From: Hymenobacter fodinae
GTDB taxonomy: Bacteria > Bacteroidota > Bacteroidia > Cytophagales > Hymenobacteraceae
Direction of reading: 5' to 3'
Length of the DNA: 64,000 bases
NCBI RefSeq assembly: GCF_004745825.1
Contig: NZ_SRLA01000002.1
Coordinates: 186,001-250,000 of the forward strand
The notes below the pieces were generated by a model. That model saw only the letters and a list, made by a program, of their open reading frames with translations, was not told the origin of the DNA and did no database searches. Each line of letters starts with the position of its first letter. The stretch's first letter is position 1. A program made the translations under genes and the position numbers. Shown here in pieces: positions 26,701-33,527 of this stretch.

Positions 26701-26888
26701 ACGCCGTACTCCTCTTCGCTCTTGGTGCCCGTCTTGAAGTCCTGCACCAGCAGCTTCTGCTCAGTGCGCGTTGCGGCAATGGCCGTAGCCAGTTCGGCCT
26801 GCTTCTTCCGGACGGCATCGCTCTCGGCTTTGAGCTGCTCGGCCCCCAGCCGGATTTCAAATAAGACCTTTTCAGTTTGGTCGGCCAT
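23784..26888 (-). CDS. Tail tape measure protein
   Basis: 1034 residues, by far the longest coiled-coil protein here. Residues 1-280 are near-continuous heptads (TEKVLFEIRLGAEQLKAES onward), followed by a hydrophobic pair of helices (KILKVALAATGIGLILVALTALVTYF), then more coiled coil and a Gly-rich C-terminal part (GPSHGQGGIPFTVAGRPGFE). Tape measures fix tail length; at about 1.5 angstrom per residue this would mean a tail near 150 nm (inference). The start lies four bases from the stop of the preceding gene. Confidence 0.92.
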   Translation of the reverse strand: MADQTEKVLFEIRLGAEQLKAESDAVRKKQAELATAIAATRTEQKLLVQDFKTGTKSEEEYGVAAQALSERLRAQTKEQAAATKQLESLTKVGNEAEGSINQLRAELALTTASYNALSKEERENSEAGKALQLRTRAISDELKELESAVGDNRRNVGNYSGSLQQLVKEMVKLQAQEKNLAEGSKELAQNQQRQIGFQIAAQKAAAQAGQSYEEAEKTITNYAKAIRPAVENLVALESEQARIVETGDQSSEAYRKIGFQIAAANQKLQEAKPATESFTGALVEAAGETELLGGAVQKATGIQEKYVQVQNLVRLAMGASTGAAKILKVALAATGIGLILVALTALVTYFTQTAEGGRILEQSLAQVGATIDVLTDRIGTFGKAVFQFFSGDFEQAAQTAKASFRGVGDEIQRETKLALDLSKARQQLERDQANNIATNKRLLNDVERLKNIRDDENNSLAVRNKANDDAYKIELKRQNTLADLAKRNLDIIKQDIERRGGDAKATVEQLRQRGEAENEYYDILEDSAGKQNELITNRFALQKEAEEKLRKLRQDFLNLEIAQIDARLAKVVVGSNQELALEKDKLAKQRALALSEADLTASQKKAIEVKYRSDIEQLDREHLQKLRQQAAAAQQTAVATQLARAREGSQEEFALKAEAVQAQLTVAIAGIDTRQSKEDQAAAEDKLRAEATKQTAELEFQQSLANLDTFLAQQRTLTNQQYADGQLTKAQHEAALAAIERAGQESRIVTLQDYGRTTTSEEEAQSQQRVQAAETEVERKRAIADQEVQVRLAVVDAVQDGTDTIISLFGEESAAGQAALALKKAAAIAEIEINLMKEISAINANAAANPLNIPTAGIAGISQSALLTGIAIAKAAFATAKVLAFAEGGVLSGPSHGQGGIPFTVAGRPGFEAEGDEIILTKGVHRNPVLRPFASLLNMLGGGKPLYRDPMPTQLMARYAEGGVVRYDASYMAAMAGRSGGSQIDYQELARSVAQELGPVFYEANKALPRPVTVLSELREKQDKVARNEARADS

Positions 26889-26891
26889 GGC

Positions 26892-28916
26892 TTAGTAGGT
26901 CAGGCGAATGAGTTCGACCACCGTAGAGGCCTGATCTTCCTCCCAGTTATCGAGTTTATTTGCGTAAAAAATGGCACCCTCGGCTTCCAGCCACACGGGC
27001 TGCAGCTGGTTGAAGTCCGTTACCTCAGGGGGCAGTAGGTGCACCGAGGGCTTCAGCACCAGAGGCCGTCGGTAGGCCGCAGCCAAGTGCGTGTAGTAGG
27101 CGGGCAGCAGTGAACTGGCAAAATCCAGCCCGCCGAACGTGGTAATGAGCGGCCGGATGGTTTCGGTAGTCTTCCCGTCGGTGAGCTTCACTAGTCGGGT
27201 TTGGCCAGTCTGCACCACGAGCCTGGGCGCGGGGCTCTGCTTATCGAATTGCTGCTCTACCGAGACGGTGCCCACTCGAGCTTTGTACACGGGCAGTAAG
27301 AGCAAACCATTGGGGCCGGTGGTCGTGGCTGCCCACGGCAACACCAAGGCATCCCGCTTGGCCTCTAAGGTGCTATCGGCACACGGCAGCATGCCATCGC
27401 CAAGCTCTTTGGCCGATTCTGGGTTGGTATCATCCTCTTTCCAGCGGAACCAGTTCTGCTGGGCCTGTCCGGAGAGGTGAAACAGCCGTGGCGCAGGCTG
27501 GCTGCTGTCTAGTTTATGGCTCCAATCAGGCGCATTTGGGGCATTCTGCTGCAGCGCGGGCCCCGTAGGCGTGAAGGTGATCAGGCGCGTGTACGGGTCG
27601 GTCTGCTGGGTCAGGCCAAACAGGCCAATGAGGCCTTTCACGAAGTCCTTTTGGGTCATATCGGGCAGCAGATCCTGCACCCGTACCCGGCCCCCAGGTG
27701 GAAAGTCAGCCAGCACCTCTACGCTGAAAGAATCCAGTGGCAAGGGGTTGCCTTCCATGACATACACGGCCCCCGTAAACATCTCATAGCCCCACTTGTG
27801 GGTACCGTAGATGCCAGCCTTGGCCTTGTTGAGCTTGATCTTGAGCGTGATGGTATCGCCTGCCTTGAGTAGCAGCTTGCTGGCATTAGTGGTGGCTGTA
27901 ACATAGGTGCTATCCGCGCCCTTCTTACTCTCCACAATCGGCCCGCCGCCAATCTCCTGGCCATTGACGTAGGTAAAGAGCTGGGCCTGGGAGCTGCCAT
28001 AGGGGTTTTGCAGGTTCACGGTCACACTGCCCGACACGTTCACGTAGCAGGGCTCCAAGGCCTTCCAGCTATGGGCTTGAGGATTCCAGACCAGCGCAGC
28101 CGTCGGCGCCACGTAGCCGTAGCGGGCGGCCGTGTAATCAAACGGCACCACCCGTTGCACCTCGGGCCGGCCTTCGTAGGGCCGGCCACTGTCAGTGTTC
28201 TTGCCGCCGGCGTGATCGATGCCCGCCAGCAGCCTACGCGACTTTCGGAAGTCTTCACTGTAGCCCAGCGCTGAGGCTGTAGGCAGCACTAACCGGTCAA
28301 ACAGGCTGGGCATGGGGCCAGCCCACTTGAAGCGGGCTTCATCAAATATCTGCTGCCACACGGCCCGCGCGTACACGCTGGGCAATAGCTCATCTTCCCA
28401 CAGGCGCACGGTATCGCTGTCGGCAGTGCCACCCTTGCCCCGGTCGTAGAGGTCGTAGATGTAGACGTGGCTGTAATCACTATGGCCTGCACCTACTACC
28501 GCAGCCTGCAGCACCCAGTCGTGCTCGGTGTTGTAGTTGAAAGCCAGCTCCCGCAGCTTCTTGCCCTCGATGGCCGCGTAGAAATTCTTATTGCCCCCTA
28601 GTACCTGCGCTTCGAAGCCCTTGCCGGTTTCATGCTGCTCCACGATGGCCACCGCGTTGGGCAGCACCTCGGTGGCGCTGGTTTCCAAGGTACAAGGCAG
28701 TTGAGCATAGGGCACCTCCGATAGGCTCATGCCGTGCTGGGCTTGCTCCATTGCCGCGCGCACTTCAGGCGTGTCAGCCAGGGTGAGCGTGTTGCTGTAG
28801 TCCGACTGTACCGAGCTAGTTTTCAGAATATCATTGGCCTGCACCGTCAAGCCTACCCGGCTATCCGCGGCAACTGGCAAGCGCTGGCCATCGGCTAATA
28901 TCAAAGAAGCCGCCAT
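26892..28916 (-). CDS. Tail tip / baseplate-type protein
   Basis: 674 residues. The N-terminus (ILADGQRLPVAADSRVGLTV, then the SYSNTLTL-like SDYSNTLTLADTP) is the hallmark of the large tail-associated protein of Bacteroidota siphophages, which assembles at the distal tail. The middle has beta-sandwich segments (KLLLKAGDTITLKIKLNKA). No hydrolase motif is visible. It overlaps the next upstream gene by one base (28916) and ends four bases before the tape measure. Confidence 0.75.
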   Translation of the reverse strand: MAASLILADGQRLPVAADSRVGLTVQANDILKTSSVQSDYSNTLTLADTPEVRAAMEQAQHGMSLSEVPYAQLPCTLETSATEVLPNAVAIVEQHETGKGFEAQVLGGNKNFYAAIEGKKLRELAFNYNTEHDWVLQAAVVGAGHSDYSHVYIYDLYDRGKGGTADSDTVRLWEDELLPSVYARAVWQQIFDEARFKWAGPMPSLFDRLVLPTASALGYSEDFRKSRRLLAGIDHAGGKNTDSGRPYEGRPEVQRVVPFDYTAARYGYVAPTAALVWNPQAHSWKALEPCYVNVSGSVTVNLQNPYGSSQAQLFTYVNGQEIGGGPIVESKKGADSTYVTATTNASKLLLKAGDTITLKIKLNKAKAGIYGTHKWGYEMFTGAVYVMEGNPLPLDSFSVEVLADFPPGGRVRVQDLLPDMTQKDFVKGLIGLFGLTQQTDPYTRLITFTPTGPALQQNAPNAPDWSHKLDSSQPAPRLFHLSGQAQQNWFRWKEDDTNPESAKELGDGMLPCADSTLEAKRDALVLPWAATTTGPNGLLLLPVYKARVGTVSVEQQFDKQSPAPRLVVQTGQTRLVKLTDGKTTETIRPLITTFGGLDFASSLLPAYYTHLAAAYRRPLVLKPSVHLLPPEVTDFNQLQPVWLEAEGAIFYANKLDNWEEDQASTVVELIRLTY

Positions 28917-29338
28917 CAGATGCGCGTTAGCGGGTTGAGTGCTCCTAGGTCAAGCTCAACATCAAACTCGGTGCGCGTCTCCGATGAGCTGCGCGTAGCC
29001 GGGCCGGCGATGACCGTTACGGGCGTCAGCGTGCCGGTCTCATCCTGCCTGTACACCTGCGGGCTGGTGAGCAGCGTACTTAGTCCATCCCACTGACCAG
29101 GCAGCAGGTTGCCCGCCCGGAGCAGCTGCTTCTGTATGCCGGGCCGCTGCAGCACCTGGGCCGCACTGCCTGCGGGGCGGAACACGCTGCCCGCCTCGGG
29201 CGTCGTGGTGTGGTCTATGTCGCCTTCGAACAGCCAGCCTTCCCAGTTGCCTAGGGGTGACAGCCAGCGCAGGTACACGCCCTGGCCTGGGCAAGCGGGT
29301 TGTAGTTGCAAGACAAACGCCTGGGAGAAGATTTGCAT
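28916..29338 (-). CDS. Minor tail protein
   Basis: 140 residues, beta-rich, with a repeated aromatic pattern (VYLRWLSPLGNWEGWLF) that is typical of a small tail protein encoded next to the tail-tip protein in Bacteroidota phages. It overlaps the tail-tip gene by one base. It is the first gene after the three-repeat element at 29371-29417, whose nearest repeat is 33 bases from this start codon, as it is upstream of the small terminase. Confidence 0.65.
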   Translation of the reverse strand: MQIFSQAFVLQLQPACPGQGVYLRWLSPLGNWEGWLFEGDIDHTTTPEAGSVFRPAGSAAQVLQRPGIQKQLLRAGNLLPGQWDGLSTLLTSPQVYRQDETGTLTPVTVIAGPATRSSSETRTEFDVELDLGALNPLTRI

Positions 29339-29370
29339 GCCTTGAAGGTCTGACCCTTACCCTAGGCCCG

Positions 29371-29417
29371 CAAACGCGCTCGGCTCAAAACGCAACTCGG
29401 CTGCTGAAAACGTAACT
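29371..29417 (-). promoter_or_regulatory. Late-type three-repeat element, copy 2
   Basis: Copies at 29371-29377 (CAAACGC), 29387-29397 (AAAACGCAACT) and 29407-29417 (AAAACGTAACT), spaced 16 and 20 bases. Copy 1 at 45654-45700 has the same spacing and the same distance of 33 bases to its start codon. Confidence 0.65.
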
Positions 29418-29434
29418 AGGTTGGTGGCAGGCAC

Positions 29435-29464
29435 AAAAAAGCCCCGCCGGATGGGCAGGGCTTT
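29435..29464 (-). terminator. Terminator after the 29472 tail gene
   Basis: AAAGCCC (29438-29444) pairs with GGGCTTT (29458-29464), with an inner partial stem; the - strand continues with six T. Confidence 0.8.
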
Positions 29465-29471
29465 CAAGTTT

Positions 29472-30845
29472 TCAATTAGCAGCGAAGAAGTCGGCTAGCT
29501 GCTGTAGTTCGGCTAGGGTATTGGCTTCGGTTGTATTGACAACGTAAGGCACATACCCCTGCATGGCGGTGTTGAACACGCCTCCCGCTGGGTCGTTGGT
29601 CCCATGCTGCACATCCCGACCAACTCGGAAAAGAGTGCCCGTTGTATTGAGTGTTACCTGGCTAGAATCTAGCAGCGTAACCGTGCCCCCCACCGTGCCA
29701 TACAGGCGTAGCGTGGTACCATCGTAGGTAGCGGCAGCAAACTTGCGACCAGCGGTAGGCGCTGTTTTGCCGCCCCCTGCATCAGCGCCGTAGCCCGCTA
29801 CATAGGGGTCGCCCACCACGTAGCGGGTGCGCTTTTGCAGCATGAACCACGTCCCGTTGTTTGCACCGGAATCAGACTGCCCGGCAATGCTGTGCACAAA
29901 CTCGCCTGTTATGGTGTCGTCTTCGTACACGACTACCAGCGTGCGGGCCTGCGCACCCGTCCACACAGAAGGCATGGAAAACTCCTGCCCTTGTAAGAGC
30001 ATTCCTTTGTTAGGCACGGCGGTTACAGCTGTGGTCCTGTCGGCATTGAGCGTCATAGTCCGGTTGCCCGCCGCCGCCTGCCAGGAGAGTACATCTATTC
30101 CGTTAGAAGCGAAGTTTACCCCTTGCTTGTAGCTGAAATAGGTATGCAGACCACGGGTCTGGGCGGGGGAGAAGGTGCCACCAGTGGGTGGGTCGGGAGT
30201 AACTACCGTGGTGCCTACCTGGGCCCGGTCGGCAATGATGTAACCCGATACCCAGCGCAGCTCAAAGGTGTGGTTGCCGACAGTAAGGGGACCAGAATCA
30301 TAAATCTTCTTGTCCCGAACGGCAGAGGCATTGGCGTAGCTAATTGGCACCCACGCACCTCCATCCATGCGACCCTCGGCTTGACCTAGGTCAGGATTTA
30401 CAACCGAGAACCATTGGAAGGGGTCGGTGGTGGTTGATCGGAATGGGATTGTAAGCCCACCTGCTGAATGGATAAGTTTAGCCGCACCACTTGAGAAATC
30501 AGGATTCCCTCCTTGGGGATCCCAAGGGCCCGTAAATTTCATTGCAGGACTGCCATCCGATAAGGATGTCATCTCCTCAATGGCGAATGGCGCTACCAGC
30601 TCGGCAACGGTAGGCGTAGGATCGGTACCACCTGCGAGCACTGCCCCCAGAATACCACCTGCTGAGGCTACGTACTGCGTGCACCGGAACTTGCCATCCT
30701 TGCTGATCACTTCCGCATTATCAACGGCTGGGTCAGCGTTGGCCCAGGTAATAGCATCGTAGAGCAACTGCTTGGCATTGGTCAGATTGGTTAGTGCCAA
30801 CGTCGCAATAACCTCCCGAATCGGGGTATACCAGTACCATTGCAT
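29472..30845 (-). CDS. Tail fibre-like protein with lectin-type domain
   Basis: 457 residues from the ATG at 30845; the ORF reaches 30905 but those 20 residues look untranslated. The middle and C-terminal parts are beta-sandwich, with the segment LHTYFSYKQGVNFASNGIDV, then RTLVVVYEDDTITGEFVHSI and a run of strands ending YVPYVVNTTEANTLAELQQL. That is a LamG/concanavalin-like layout often used by phage fibres to bind glycans. It has its own terminator (29435-29464) and no late element upstream, so it may depend on the cassette side for transcription. Confidence 0.65.
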   Translation of the reverse strand: MQWYWYTPIREVIATLALTNLTNAKQLLYDAITWANADPAVDNAEVISKDGKFRCTQYVASAGGILGAVLAGGTDPTPTVAELVAPFAIEEMTSLSDGSPAMKFTGPWDPQGGNPDFSSGAAKLIHSAGGLTIPFRSTTTDPFQWFSVVNPDLGQAEGRMDGGAWVPISYANASAVRDKKIYDSGPLTVGNHTFELRWVSGYIIADRAQVGTTVVTPDPPTGGTFSPAQTRGLHTYFSYKQGVNFASNGIDVLSWQAAAGNRTMTLNADRTTAVTAVPNKGMLLQGQEFSMPSVWTGAQARTLVVVYEDDTITGEFVHSIAGQSDSGANNGTWFMLQKRTRYVVGDPYVAGYGADAGGGKTAPTAGRKFAAATYDGTTLRLYGTVGGTVTLLDSSQVTLNTTGTLFRVGRDVQHGTNDPAGGVFNTAMQGYVPYVVNTTEANTLAELQQLADFFAAN

Positions 30846-30981
30846 GAGTGTGGTGAATGGGAGAGAAGAAGGAAAGTATTTAGGACTCAGTGAAGGTACC
30901 AGCACACATTCTAGGTATCACTGAATAGCACTAACCTTTGTTGCAACGCCCCAAACAGGGTTCTTAAAACTGCGAAAAAAC

Positions 30982-31015
30982 ACAAAAGACCCACTTAGTT
31001 AGGTGGGTCTTTTGT
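30982..31015. terminator. Bidirectional terminator-type hairpin
   Basis: ACAAAAGACCCAC (30982-30994) pairs perfectly with 31003-31015 and ends in TTTTGTTG on the + strand and TTTTGTG on the other. Confidence 0.7.
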
Positions 31016-31054
31016 TGCAGTGTAGCTGCCTAGTCGGCAAGTCTTTTTCTACGC

Positions 31055-31095
31055 GTTAATCTGCGCGGCTAGCGCGCTACATCGCGCAGATTAAC
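31055..31095. repeat. Long inverted repeat with palindromic loop
   Basis: GTTAATCTGCGC (31055-31066) and its perfect complement at 31084-31095; the loop contains the palindrome TAGCGCGCTA (31070-31079). No T-run follows, so it is not a normal terminator. Confidence 0.65.
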
Positions 31096-31106
31096 TAGCG
31101 GGCACG

Positions 31107-31135
31107 AAAAAGCCCCGACGTGAGCCGGGGCTTTT
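31107..31135 (-). terminator. Terminator of the DUF6169-like gene
   Basis: AAAAAGCCCC/GGGGCTTTT stem with an extra C-G pair; five T follow on the - strand. Confidence 0.75.
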
Positions 31136-31159
31136 GCTTTTACAGCTTGCGTTTACCTA

Positions 31160-31714
31160 TTAGGAATTAAACATCATGGATTTCGATGAAGTGTAGACTA
31201 AAACTTCACTATTAACAAAGTTGTAGATCAGCTCATGTAAGGGATGCGACTTCATGAAAATGGCACCACCATACGTATCCGGTGTTATCTCTTCGTCTAC
31301 TATGCCTCCAGGAATAATAAAAGGCACTTTAGTGAATGTGTCCTGGTGTTCCCGATACCACTCCTCAAACATATGTATTCTACCTCTATGTTTGCTATCA
31401 ATGGATTCGCAGGTAAAGTAAACTACGTGATAGGGGTTACTCTCAAAAAAGCTACTTACGATTTGCTTAACTGTTGCCTGTATCCTCTCGTCCTTATTTC
31501 CAACTCTTTTTTTGAAAGAGCCATCTTTTGCCCTACGTGTTGTATCGGGGCAGTTCGTTATATCTCTGTCGAAACTAAAGTCAACAATAAAGCCCTCTAG
31601 CTGCGGTTCGCCCGAAAACGAAACTTGCAGAAAGAGGGCTTTGTAGATTGCTTGATTGTCAGCTGTGAAATAAGCGATGCCCTGTTTGTCCGTTATACTA
31701 TACGGCTGGGGCAT
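31160..31714 (-). CDS. DUF6169-like protein
   Basis: 184 residues from the ATG at 31714, overlapping the preceding gene by 17 bases. The segment YFTADNQAIYKALFLQVSFS, the RIQATVKQIVSSFFESNP helix and VVYFTCESIDSKHRGR, FEEWYRE fit my recollection of the Bacteroidota family DUF6169: a small alpha/beta protein with a conserved C(D/E)S..D and FxxWF. Its function is unknown. It and the small gene before it form a two-gene unit with AT-richer composition than the tail genes on both sides. Confidence 0.6.
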   Translation of the reverse strand: MPQPYSITDKQGIAYFTADNQAIYKALFLQVSFSGEPQLEGFIVDFSFDRDITNCPDTTRRAKDGSFKKRVGNKDERIQATVKQIVSSFFESNPYHVVYFTCESIDSKHRGRIHMFEEWYREHQDTFTKVPFIIPGGIVDEEITPDTYGGAIFMKSHPLHELIYNFVNSEVLVYTSSKSMMFNS

Positions 31715-31874
31715 TGAAGGGAACAACTTTAAAGCCAGCCTCACCCAGTTGCTCCGTGCTGCCATTGATAATGGCTTGACGAGCTTCTTTCTTCATGCGC
31801 AAAATGTTACTGATAACATCGGTACCATTTTTAACGCGCTCGGTGGCTTTCTGTATGTCAATTACAGGAGGCAT
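31698..31874 (-). CDS. Small hypothetical protein paired with DUF6169-like gene
   Basis: 58 residues from the ATG at 31874 (a longer frame begins with TTG at 31982 and has a less convincing Pro-rich leader). Helical and basic-amphipathic: DIQKATERVKNGTDVISNIL. Not recognised. Overlap with the next gene suggests coupled translation; the pair has the size and overlap of a toxin-antitoxin or immunity pair, but nothing else supports that. Confidence 0.5.
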   Translation of the reverse strand: MPPVIDIQKATERVKNGTDVISNILRMKKEARQAIINGSTEQLGEAGFKVVPFNAPAV

Positions 31875-32131
31875 AATTGGGGCGGTTATGGGGCTTTGAC
31901 TGGGTGTCAAAGCGTGTGGGTTTAGGAAAAAGCCTGTTGCGATTTCAGACTGTAAAGTTACAGACGTGTACGGCGATAACAAGCCTGCGGTTAAAAAAGT
32001 TGAATCAATTCACGAAAAGGGTAGCATTATCCGTAGACAGTAGAATAAGGAAACGCGCGTGATAATCAGAAAGTATTTTATTGTCAAGTTAATTCTTTGG
32101 CGTAGTGCCTCTTTGTAAATTAAGAAGGAAA

Positions 32132-32150
32132 ACCACCACTAGGTGGTGGA
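32132..32150. repeat. Short hairpin in a gene-free AT-rich stretch
   Basis: CCACCAC-TAG-GTGGTGG. The stretch 31875-32273 has no convincing gene; apart from this hairpin I see only AT-rich sequence that probably holds the promoter of the leftward pair. Confidence 0.4.
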
Positions 32151-32273
32151 TGGAAACCGTTATATACATTTGTTTATCAGTTAATTACACTGATTTCGCC
32201 CGTGCGCAGCTGCATTTTATATACGGGTAATATAGCTACTTAGCCAGCGAGCCTAATGCGAGTAATAAGGCTT

Positions 32274-32459
32274 TTAGAGGTTGGGGCGTTGCTTGAGATT
32301 AAGCTTCTCTACAATGTATTCGCTCAAACCCAGGCTAGCCGCCGCCGCCTGCTTGCCCAGTTCGGCATACTCAGCATCAGTAAAAGACAAACTACGGCCT
32401 TTTTTCAGTCGTGACTTGTCTTTGGTAGGGCGGCCTGCCTTCTTTGGTTGATCTTCCAT
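32274..32459 (-). CDS. Ribbon-helix-helix regulator
   Basis: 61 residues: a basic N-terminal arm (KKAGRPTKDKSRLKKG), a strand (RSLSFTDAEY), then two helices (AELGKQAAAASLGLSEYIVE). This is the Arc/MetJ-type RHH layout, in which the strand contacts the operator as a dimer. It is divergent from the antirepressor operon. Between them lie a perfect 18-bp palindrome and a promoter for each side. Its own -7 box at 32467-32474 would give a nearly leaderless transcript. By analogy with P22 Arc/Mnt it should repress the antirepressor operon and itself. Confidence 0.8.
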   Translation of the reverse strand: MEDQPKKAGRPTKDKSRLKKGRSLSFTDAEYAELGKQAAAASLGLSEYIVEKLNLKQRPNL

Positions 32460-32466
32460 AGTGAGG

Positions 32467-32474
32467 CAAAGATA
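32467..32474 (-). promoter_or_regulatory. -7 box (TATCTTTG) of the RHH gene
   Basis: Perfect TAnnTTTG on the - strand, eight bases before the start codon at 32459; the predicted RNA start is within a base or two of the ATG. Confidence 0.55.
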
Positions 32475-32533
32475 TAAATATCATATGCATTACCATGTGT
32501 AAGAAAATAAATAAGAAATAATTGTCTTGTATA

Positions 32534-32551
32534 TTTTCTTATATAAGAAAA
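32534..32551. promoter_or_regulatory. 18-bp palindromic operator
   Basis: TTTTCTTATATAAGAAAA is a perfect palindrome between -33 and -7 of the rightward promoter. Related half-sites TAAGAAAA and TAAGAAAT lie nearby at about 32500-32518, towards the RHH gene. Confidence 0.75.
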
Positions 32552-32564
32552 TGCCTTATATTTG
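32534..32564 (+). promoter_or_regulatory. Promoter of the antirepressor operon
   Basis: -33 TTTT (32534-32537), 19 bases, -7 TATATTTG (32557-32564): spacing and -7 box match the Bacteroidota sigma consensus. Transcription would start near 32570, giving a leader of about 95 bases. Confidence 0.65.
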
Positions 32565-32589
32565 ATTCATCAACAAAGCAAAAGAGGCC

Positions 32590-32640
32590 AGCCCCGGCAA
32601 GGGCTGACCTCCGATTTCCAAAACAGCCCCGGCAAGGGCT
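32590..32640 (+). repeat. Twin identical hairpins in the operon leader
   Basis: AGCCCCGGCAAGGGCT at 32590-32605 and again at 32625-32640, each folding as AGCCC-loop-GGGCT. The second is followed by ATTTCTTAA and ends 25 bases before the first start codon. Confidence 0.7.
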
Positions 32641-32665
32641 ATTTCTTAAACTACACTACAAAGGT

Positions 32666-33025
32666 ATGCAAACTGCAACCACCACCAAAGCAACCACGGC
32701 AACGGTTGCCGCCCACCTCTCCGCCTACACCGGCCCGCTGGCAAACTTCCTCAAGCGGCAGGCAGAAGTAAAAGCCGCCGCCGCCGAACAGCAGGCCGCC
32801 TTGCAGGCTATGCGGGCCAACATCACAGGCCTAGTATCTGACCCGCATTTGTTCACCGACACAGAGCGTCTGTTGACCAATGACAGCGTGTATCAGTGCG
32901 AAAGCATTCCACAGCTACAGCGTTGGTTCCGTAATGTGTACCGTGTGTATCAGGAGCGCGAAGGCTCGCTACAGCTTGGCTTTGCCGATGGTAGCTATAT
33001 CCAACTGTCAGTAGCCACCGCCTAA
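32666..33025 (+). CDS. First gene of the antirepressor operon, unknown function
   Basis: 119 residues from the ATG at 32666, which has AAGG just upstream; the longer frame to 32522 would read through the promoter and the twin hairpins. Helical N-terminal half (LANFLKRQAEVKAAAAEQQA) and a C-terminal part (FRNVYRVYQEREGSLQLGF). Not recognised. It is separated by 12 bases from the next gene. Confidence 0.6.
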   Translation: MQTATTTKATTATVAAHLSAYTGPLANFLKRQAEVKAAAAEQQAALQAMRANITGLVSDPHLFTDTERLLTNDSVYQCESIPQLQRWFRNVYRVYQEREGSLQLGFADGSYIQLSVATA

Positions 33026-33037
33026 GCCTGCTATTAG

Positions 33038-33526
33038 ATGGAGAATCTGCACAATCAGGAAGCCCCTACGGGGGCTTCTCAGGCGGAGCCTACGCCAAAC
33101 GAACAAGCCGCCAAACAAGCAGGCTACCCGGCTACACTCTTTGGCTATACGCCCAACGATGAACGCTATTGGACTGAACCCGGCTTACCGTGGGTTACCC
33201 GAACGCTGTCATATGAGGACGTTCGAGTAAAGACCCTTGTGGAATTTCACACTACCGCAATGGCCCCGCGCTTTCCGGCTGGCTGCTCTGTGGTGATAGA
33301 CAGGCATCCGCAAGGTGATTCATTTCCCGCTGGTGTATATATCTGGTCCCGACCTTGTGGGGAGTGGCACGTTGGGAGGCTAGAACGGGCTCACTCCGGC
33401 ACTGGCGACGGACTACTGCTCACATTGGATAATCGAGCGAACGGCATTGTCTGCGTGTTTGAGTGGGAAAATCCCGGCTTTGCCCTGTATCGGGTAACGC
33501 ATTACAACAGCATTCCGGCTCGCTAG
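33038..33526 (+). CDS. S24-like protein lacking catalytic residues
   Basis: 162 residues. Residues 68-145 line up with the LexA/CI peptidase domain: MAPRFPAGCSVVIDR for the Ser-loop strand, AGVYIWSR, VGRLERA and LLLTLDN. In the prophage's own repressor the same positions read GNSMMPNFEPGD, LKRV and IIESDN. Here the nucleophile Ser is Ala74 and the Lys of KR(V/L) is Gly113, so no self-cleavage is expected. There is no helix-turn-helix. A protein that keeps the repressor's dimer fold but not its activity could pair with or titrate a repressor; that is inference. Confidence 0.65.
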   Translation: MENLHNQEAPTGASQAEPTPNEQAAKQAGYPATLFGYTPNDERYWTEPGLPWVTRTLSYEDVRVKTLVEFHTTAMAPRFPAGCSVVIDRHPQGDSFPAGVYIWSRPCGEWHVGRLERAHSGTGDGLLLTLDNRANGIVCVFEWENPGFALYRVTHYNSIPAR

Positions 33527-33527
33527 G

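Noticed and set aside
32590..32640. Twin repeats as ends of an insertion sequence
   Set aside because: No transposase nearby, and the two copies are only 19 bases apart.
32522..32665. Upstream extension of the first cassette gene
   Set aside because: It would translate through the -7 box and the twin hairpins; the ATG at 32666 has AAGG upstream.
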